A DNA stretch of 64,000 nucleotides from Notolepis coatsorum (lineage: Eukaryota > Chordata > Actinopteri > Aulopiformes > Paralepididae): NCBI GenBank assembly GCA_963971535.1, contig OZ020599.1, forward strand, positions 94,859,897 through 94,923,896, given 5' to 3'. Of this stretch, positions 57,476 through 64,000 are shown one piece after another. A program made the translations under genes and the position numbers. Below the pieces are notes generated by a model. That model saw only the letters and a list, made by a program, of their open reading frames with translations, was not told where the DNA came from and ran no database searches. Position 1 is the stretch's first letter; every line of letters begins with the position of its first letter.

Positions 57476-58490
57476 CAAATACAGTTACGGTGTGGTCCGA
57501 CCACCAGTCAGGGTTCCAATCCAGACGTTATTTTGGTATTGTCAAAAGTGGCCAGTGCATGGTCCGGGACCAGTAGGTGCTGTTTAGACTGTTTATTTGA
57601 GCATTGAACTTCAACTAAAGATAGGATCACCAGAAGATGTCCATCCCCTTTGTTGTGTCTATTAATACCAGCCAAACAGCTCTTCACTGACAGTGATCCT
57701 CTTACTCTCAGTACCCAGAAATAGGGGAACAGGGAAAGCAAGGACAGGTGGAGAGAAAGTGATGATTACAGCCCAGAGAGTCCAGGAAGATGCAGTTTTC
57801 AGGTTTCGTTGGATTGTAAAGACTTGTTGACGTTTTATTAGGCTAACTTTGTAACCAGGTCCTCATCTAAGACACACACACACACACCTGCTGTGGGAGT
57901 GATAGCTCTGTGATAGCTGAGCTGGTGCACGGCCGGTGGTCTTTCTCTGAGGCATGCTTGATAACTGCGATGGGGCCAGAATCTCAGGCTGTTGGTCTTT
58001 GAGGCCTGACCGCAGGTAAGTGCTCAGGTCAACAACCACTGTAGTTTGTTTTCCCTCTGTGTGTAGCTGTTTGCCTAGCAAACGTGGGTCAGATAATCGC
58101 AGTGTTAAGGAAATTATTTACCTTTACTTTAACCTGATTGGCGTACCAGCTGGGTGGGGGTTTGCCACGTCAGGACAATACCGATGATGTGAGTTGTTGA
58201 TGTACACTAATTGATTTTCAAATAGTCTATTTAGCACTCATTGTGTTAAACCCCGCACCCTACTGCTAGTCCCAGCATGTTAAAACAAACACTGAGAATT
58301 ATTGGTCTGTTGTATAGTATTGAAATTGTGGAGGAATCCCTTTGTCTGTCCTAACAATATCTTTAATCTCACACCTAGAGAGACAATGTCCCCAAACTCC
58401 CACCCTTCTCCATCCACAAGAGAGCTGGATCCCCTTCTCAGGAAACACTCCTCTCAGCCAAGCTCACTAATCTACATGTACCTTGTTTGT
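57476..58490. other. Unassigned sequence
   Basis: A moderately complex sequence with a short (CA)n at about 57,873-57,887. No exon with splice sites and recognisable protein was found. Confidence 0.5.
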
Positions 58491-58496
58491 GTATGA

Positions 58497-58600
58497 ATAG
58501 AATAGAATACTTTATTCATCCAGAGGGAAATTTGGCACTACAAATCACTCACAGTAAACATTTAGGTAGACAAAACCAAAAGTCACGAATAAGAATAAAT
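58497..58600 (-). mobile_element. LINE 3' tail, minus strand
   Basis: AATACTTTATTCATCCAGAG and CATTTAGGTAGACAAAACCA parallel the tail at 35,655. Confidence 0.65.
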
Positions 58601-59587
58601 GTACGTGTGTCACTATTAAACCTATATTGATCATGAAGATCCGTCTACGACATAATTGACAAGTCCACGTTTCCTTCACAAAAACACTGCCAGTAAACTA
58701 AAAGGGTCTGTTGTGGGACAAATTGCAGCCATGCAAACAGCATAAATACAGTGTGCAGCCAGCACTATAATAGCCTTCATGGCTTCATTGTTGTGAGGTG
58801 TGAGGAGGTGTAGGATCCAGGTTTGTTTTCTTCAGGTGGAGTTTGGCAGGGATCCACAAAGCAGCGCTGTGTGTCAGCCTGCATGGGTTTAGCTTGACTT
58901 CAGTCAGAGGCGTGTCAGTGGTTTGTTGACGCTAGCAGCAAAATGTTCTAAGCTCCGTTGAATATGCAGAAACCTTCATTAGGCACCAAATCTCTCATTT
59001 ATGCCAGATTTGGAGGCTGCGCGCCCAAGGTCGACGTCACACAAGAAACACCTTGACGGATTAGAGATTTTATTTCTAATTACTGTTGGGGGGGGGGGGG
59101 GGCTGCAGAGCTCTGTCCCTAAATGTGCCCTCAAAGAGACTGGTGTAACCGCTAAGCTAATTCATAAGCTTCAATCGTCTTTTGTAGCGAACATGGGTGT
59201 GAAATTATGACCCTGACGGGTTCCCAAAGAGTAATCTTATATTAGTGTCAAGGCCATCTTCGCTCCATCACATATCCGGGTTTGATTTCTTCCATTTATA
59301 TATTTCTTTTTATATAGTTTATAGTGGTTTGTGTGAATAGGCTATTGTTGTTACTTTTGTAGTATGATTACATTCTTCATTGTTATGATCAAGAGGGGAG
59401 AATGTTATAGAAAATGTCACATGTTTCATGATTCATTCATTACAATTGCAGCTTACTGGGCCTAAATTCTAGTCTAGTGTACAGATAGCATGTTTTTGTC
59501 TGGAACCATTTGAGCAGAGAGAGAGAGCGAGAGAGAGCGAGAGAAAAGTTGGACTCAAACCCACAACATCTTAAGTTCACACTATGA
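58601..59587. other. Unassigned sequence with a poly-G run
   Basis: Poly-G at about 59,087-59,102 and a GA-rich patch at 59,517-59,545. Nothing else is supported. Confidence 0.5.
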
Positions 59588-59825
59588 GCGGGGGAGACAG
59601 TGGTTCAGGAGGTAGATCAGTCGTCTGGTAATCGGAAGGTTCTCAGTTATATTCCGACTTCTCCCGGGCAGCGTGTTGAAGTGTCCTTGAGCGAGACACT
59701 TAAACCCCTAAATGCTCCCGATGAGCAGGTTGGCACCTTGCATGGTTGCCTCTGCCGTCGGTGAGTGAATGGGTGAGGCACAAGTTGTAAAGCGCTTTGG
59801 ATAAAAGCTGCTATATAAATGCAGT
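59588..59825 (+). mobile_element. SINE family A, near full length
   Basis: GACAGTGGTTCAGGAGGTAG head, degraded B box, TGTCCTTGAGCGAGACACTT, the TGCCTCTGCCGTCGGTGAGT block and AAAGCGCTTTGGATAAAAGC. Confidence 0.85.
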
Positions 59826-59958
59826 CCCGTCCATGAGCTCGCTCGATCGCTGTGCGTCATTACACCCCAGGGACGAAGATCTTAGTGCTGCTAAGATGCT
59901 TTTGGAAAACAGTGGTGACATTGACCACTAAACCTTGACCAAGACTTAAAATACCTCT

Positions 59959-60348
59959 GGCTACCTTCACACTGCAAGCCTTGGCGTTCAAATCGGATGT
60001 ATTGCTCAGATCAGATTTTTTTTGTTTGGCCTTTCACGTTATTTAAAAAATGTTTTGTCCAATATCATATTTCAGTGTAAACTGCTCACACTCCTGAACT
60101 GACTGGCACGCGAAAATGAACAATAAAGAAGATGGACGTAAAAATTATTTTATTCAATCTAGAGTGACGTAAAAGTCGCATGAAAGTCGTGGGAAAAAAA
60201 TATAACCCCATAGGAAAGCGGCTCAAATCAGAATGGAAAAGATCAGATTCCGTGTGATTTATGCTGTGATTCTTTTTTTTATGAGAGTCACATTATGAGC
60301 AAAGAAATCCGATTTGTTGCCACTTTGTTCCGCAGTCTGAACGTAGCC
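59959..60348. mobile_element. PIF/Harbinger-like MITE, 390 bp (putative)
   Basis: Termini GGCTACCTTCACACTGCA and the complement of GGCTACGTTCAGACTGCG. The 3-bp duplication TCT lies at 59,956-59,958 and 60,349-60,351. Subterminal AATCGGATGT/AAATCCGATTT also pair. No coding capacity. Confidence 0.75.
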
Positions 60349-60754
60349 TCTGTGTCTCTCACGTGGTGTTTACTGTCTGCTTGGATTTCTGCCATCTAAT
60401 TAGAATGAAAGCAACGGGTCAAAGTAAACACATTCCTGTCTTTGTTTCTCAATACACTCTTTCTACACTCTTGCTCTTTTGCACAATCATGCCTGCAAAC
60501 ATTTCGGTCAAACTCAAGCCACGCGGTTCCATGGCAGTATGTGTGGAGGGCTGTTATAAAGGCCCAATCGGTGTTCCAAATGTAGTTATACAGCCCCACT
60601 GCCAAAAATAAGAACATATGAAAGGAGATGTGTTTTCATTCTCTGGTTGACTGATTCAAGATTCAATCATTCTATTTCAAACTACAGTGTTAGTTTGGCT
60701 ACATTTTCCATTGTCTGGCAAAATAACATTTTAAAAAATAAATGAAAGAGGAAC
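60349..60754. other. Unassigned sequence
   Basis: No feature supported. Confidence 0.5.
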
Positions 60755-60771
60755 CCCCCCCCCCCCCCCCC

Positions 60772-61309
60772 AAAGTGAGGATAGGGGTTCTTGCGGAGCC
60801 CAATAGGGAACACAGGAGGAGAGATAATGGAGCGGTTTAGGGTGTTTTAATTGTTTCCCCCAAGCAGACAAGAATCACATGCAGGAATGTACAACAGACA
60901 GGGATGAATGTTCTTGGGGGGTAGCACAGGTGCACTCCTTGTGCAGTGCGGGAGGATGGTCTTGAAGCAGATGCACTCCTTGTGTAGTGCGGGAGAACGT
61001 AGACACCGGCTGTGTCAGGGGTGAGAGCAGGAACTCCGTAGTCCAGCACCAGGGGTCCAGACGGGCACACTGGAACGTGGGTCCTTGGGCACAAGAGAGG
61101 GAGGTTAGAACGGGGAATAATAACAAGAGCGGGTTAGCAGGGCTTCAGGTCGAGACGTCGTACCTGGGAAGGCAGTTTAACACTGCGACACCGGATGACA
61201 GGATCTGCCAGTTGATATAGGACCCGCTTGATGAGGTAATCCCTTGCAGCCGCGCTGATTGATCCTCATCTGGCAGGCTCGAGCCCCGATCGTGACACAG
61301 CCAGAAACT
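60772..61309 (-). mobile_element. LTR-like sequence, minus strand (putative)
   Basis: On the minus strand it begins TGTCACGATCGGGGCTCGAG, a start common in fish Gypsy LTRs, and GC content is raised. No second LTR, end or target duplication could be fixed. A tandem GATGCACTCCTTGTG pair lies near 60,930-60,990. A poly-C run (60,755-60,771) adjoins it. Confidence 0.4.
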
Positions 61310-61389
61310 GTATGTTTGAAAAGGAGATAGAAGAAGCAAGGCTTATCTGTTTCCATCCCCCACTGAGCGCTTAATACAAGGACTAAGGC

Positions 61390-61680
61390 CTTGGTTACAC
61401 TAAAGGAAAACAGCAACGTTGTATTTTCGAATTATTTCGTTTGCATGTCCAAGTTAAAAGGCAACGCTGTTTTAGCTGGCATTTTGGTTTTTCTAGCGGC
61501 AACGCTCAAAGGGGGTTTTCGTTGTCAAAAGTCCCTTGGAACGGTGGCATGTAAACAAAGCGGCTCGGATACGGAGCCGTTCACGCCCAATGCCCATGCA
61601 CACTAGACACCGACGTCCGCATGCCCTTGATAGAACGAATACAACGGTATGTTTAACCAATAACGACTGCCCACTGGGGG
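61390..61680. mobile_element. Harbinger-like fragment (putative)
   Basis: GGCCTTGGTTACACT at the left resembles the terminus at 18,531, followed by AACGCTGTTTTAGC-type sequence. The right end is missing or diverged. Confidence 0.4.
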
Positions 61681-61854
61681 CTGTTTTTTTCACAATCTAA
61701 TATAATTATTATAATTTTTTTTCTTTACAAGTCGATTATTAATTTCAATATAGAATATTTGTTTGACAGCCCTACAAGTACAATTAGTTACTGCACACTA
61801 CATCACCCCTGAGTGGAACATGGAAAGCCAAACTTTCCCCCACTGTACCGAAAA

Positions 61855-61930
61855 CCCGTACCGAACCGTGACTTCAAAACCGAGGTACGTACCGAATCGT
61901 GGTTTTTGTGTACCGTTACACCCCTATTGG
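61855..61930 (-). mobile_element. hAT-like terminal fragment
   Basis: The complement reads TAGGGGTGTAACGGTACACA ... GATTCGGTACGTACC, a common end of fish hAT-type repeats. Only this end is visible. Confidence 0.5.
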
Positions 61931-61984
61931 CTATAGGCTTCTAAAACAATTGAATAGGCTAATTGTTTTTTCAGCCTGTTATTC

Positions 61985-61987
61985 GTT

Positions 61988-62021
<34 letters not shown>

Positions 62022-62059
62022 CACACACGTACACACACGTACACACACACACACACACA
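61985..62059. repeat. (CA)n microsatellite
   Basis: Imperfect CA tract with two CGTA interruptions. Confidence 0.95.
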
Positions 62060-62398
62060 ATGACCTTTTTATTTGACCACTATGAGTAGCATAGATGTAG
62101 GTGAGCACATGTATCTTGTGTTTTATTGTAAAAAAAAATATACACTCAATGGCCACTTGGTACACCTGTACACCCAATAAAGTAGCTACTGAGTGTATAT
62201 CTCTTAGTACTGTATTTACCGTATCCGTGGCTGTAAAGGGTTTGTTTACACTGGTATTGTTTGTAAGCATGGGAATAAAACATTGATTGATTTATGATCA
62301 GATAGGAAGTGCCAAATAGAGTATCAAATCAAACCTTTTCAGAATGTACGTGACTATAACCCTGAAGTGCAGCCAGATCTCGCTTAAAATACGTAAAT

Positions 62399-62550
62399 AA
62401 AGTTTTGATTGATTGATTGAAAACGTTATTAACAGATTGTAGAATGGGTACAATACAGTACGGCTCAATACACACAATTGTTAAGGGGGATGCAGACCAG
62501 AGAAAGATTTTCGTCTCGTTTACATCAGGGTCCCCCATTTTCAATTCATA
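62399..62550 (-). mobile_element. LINE 3' end, minus strand
   Basis: (GATT)n tail, then ACAGATTGTAGAATGGGTAC through CAGGGTCCCCCATTTTCAAT. The same family as 4,107 and 48,748. Confidence 0.8.
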
Positions 62551-62794
62551 ATGTAAAGTATTTATCAACCACAGGAAAAAGGTACATTGTACGTCATGTT
62601 ATAGCCATACGTAATATATTTACGTCGTATTGTATACGTAATATATTTACGTTTCGTATTGGGGCAAAAGTACCCCCCAAAAAAACATTACCCTTTTTAA
62701 TGTAGTCGAGATTAGTACTTTATTTACGTTTTCTGATGAGACTGGGTTGTGAAGTGATACCGTCAAAATAAACATTACCGGATTATTGGCCTTT

Positions 62795-62930
62795 TAACCC
62801 GTTCACTACCACACTACAGAAGGTTAACCGTCTGCAGTGTGGTAGTGAAAGGGTTAACCGTCTGTAGTGTGTGGCCGTGAAAGGGTTAACCATTTGTCGT
62901 GTGGCGGTGAAAGGGTTAACCCCTTGTTGT
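62795..62930. repeat. Cluster of TTAACCCTTTCAC units
   Basis: One forward unit and three inverted units (GTGAAAGGGTTAACC), joined at TTAA. It directly abuts the unclassified repeat at 62,935, as at 30,716 where CCCTTGTTGTGG is similarly placed. Confidence 0.85.
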
Positions 62931-62934
62931 GGAA

Positions 62935-63120
62935 TATTCAAATGAGCCATGACAGTAAGCTGTAGGAATTCAGACTGAGTCAATTGTATATATTAAAATA
63001 TAGAACATAGTTTATTTCTCAGTTTACAATCAGACATACTAAACGTCCGACCAGAAAGTGAGAAAGAGCTCTGATCAGAACTTAGATTAAATACATAATC
63101 GAAATGACGTACATGAGATG
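62935..63120. repeat. Unclassified interspersed repeat, copy 2
   Basis: TTGTGGAATATTCAAATGAG ... AATATAGAACATAGTTTATT ... CAGTTTACAATCAGAC. Partner of 30,716-30,900. Confidence 0.6.
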
Positions 63121-63302
63121 CCAGATATGACAGAAAAGGTAAAAAAAATATGCCCTAGTGCAGTGCTTCTCAAACTTTTTCTGTCAGGCCCCCCTTTGGC
63201 GGACCAAAATATCTTGGCCCCCCCCCCCCCCTCGCCCCAACAAAATAGTCATGAAATGGGCCATGTTTAAATTTATTGAAATAACACCAATATCGTGACC
63301 TT

Positions 63303-64000
<698 letters not shown>

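Overview
The window is eukaryotic genomic DNA and almost certainly from a teleost fish. The only well-supported host gene is a vertebrate SAMD10 homologue on the + strand, split into five coding exons over about 26 kb. Everything around it is interspersed repeat. There are CR1/L2/Rex1-type LINE fragments, several tRNA-derived SINE families, hAT, PIF/Harbinger and piggyBac-like DNA elements, Gypsy-type LTRs, and very long pure microsatellites. This mix is typical of fish genomes. No prokaryotic features, rRNA, true tRNA genes or CRISPR arrays were found.

Layout. 1-718 is a pure (CTGT)n tract. 719-18,300 holds no host gene. It contains a solo LTR with a 5-bp target duplication (2,011-3,156), LINE and SINE copies on both strands, two complete copies of one hAT family (4,746-5,373 and 12,820-13,736), and an element built from TAGACGT palindromes (about 14.9-16.3 kb). 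18,331-27,450 is a single SINE copy interrupted twice: by a Harbinger-like element (18,531-19,699) and by a 7.5-kb array of four 1,203-bp LTRs alternating with three 898-bp internal regions (19,748-27,253). Each of the three layers keeps its own target-site duplication.

samd10 occupies 29,198-55,140. Coding exons are 29,198-29,210, 33,954-34,138, 44,545-44,713, 53,703-53,843 and 55,118-55,140, with a poly(A) signal at 55,571. All splice phases agree (1, 0, 1, 1), giving a 176-residue protein with a SAM domain across exons 3 and 4. The introns are full of repeats: an L2 LINE (48,085-52,525) broken by a 1.78-kb hAT element, a 34-bp minisatellite, and a LINE carrying a PHD-like finger. Two splice sites overlap repeats. 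The exon 3 pyrimidine tract is a (TGTC)n microsatellite, and the exon 4 donor has been copied about 11 times in tandem. The 3' UTR region has an inverted copy inside intron 3.

55,931-56,017 looks like the first coding exon of a second, unidentified + strand gene whose intron would fill the rest of the window. The right edge (63,161-64,000) is the end of a Charlie-like hAT element with a rearranged transposase on the minus strand.

Family names for transposons come from visible motifs, termini and target duplications, not from a database search. Repeat boundaries without a stated target duplication are approximate.
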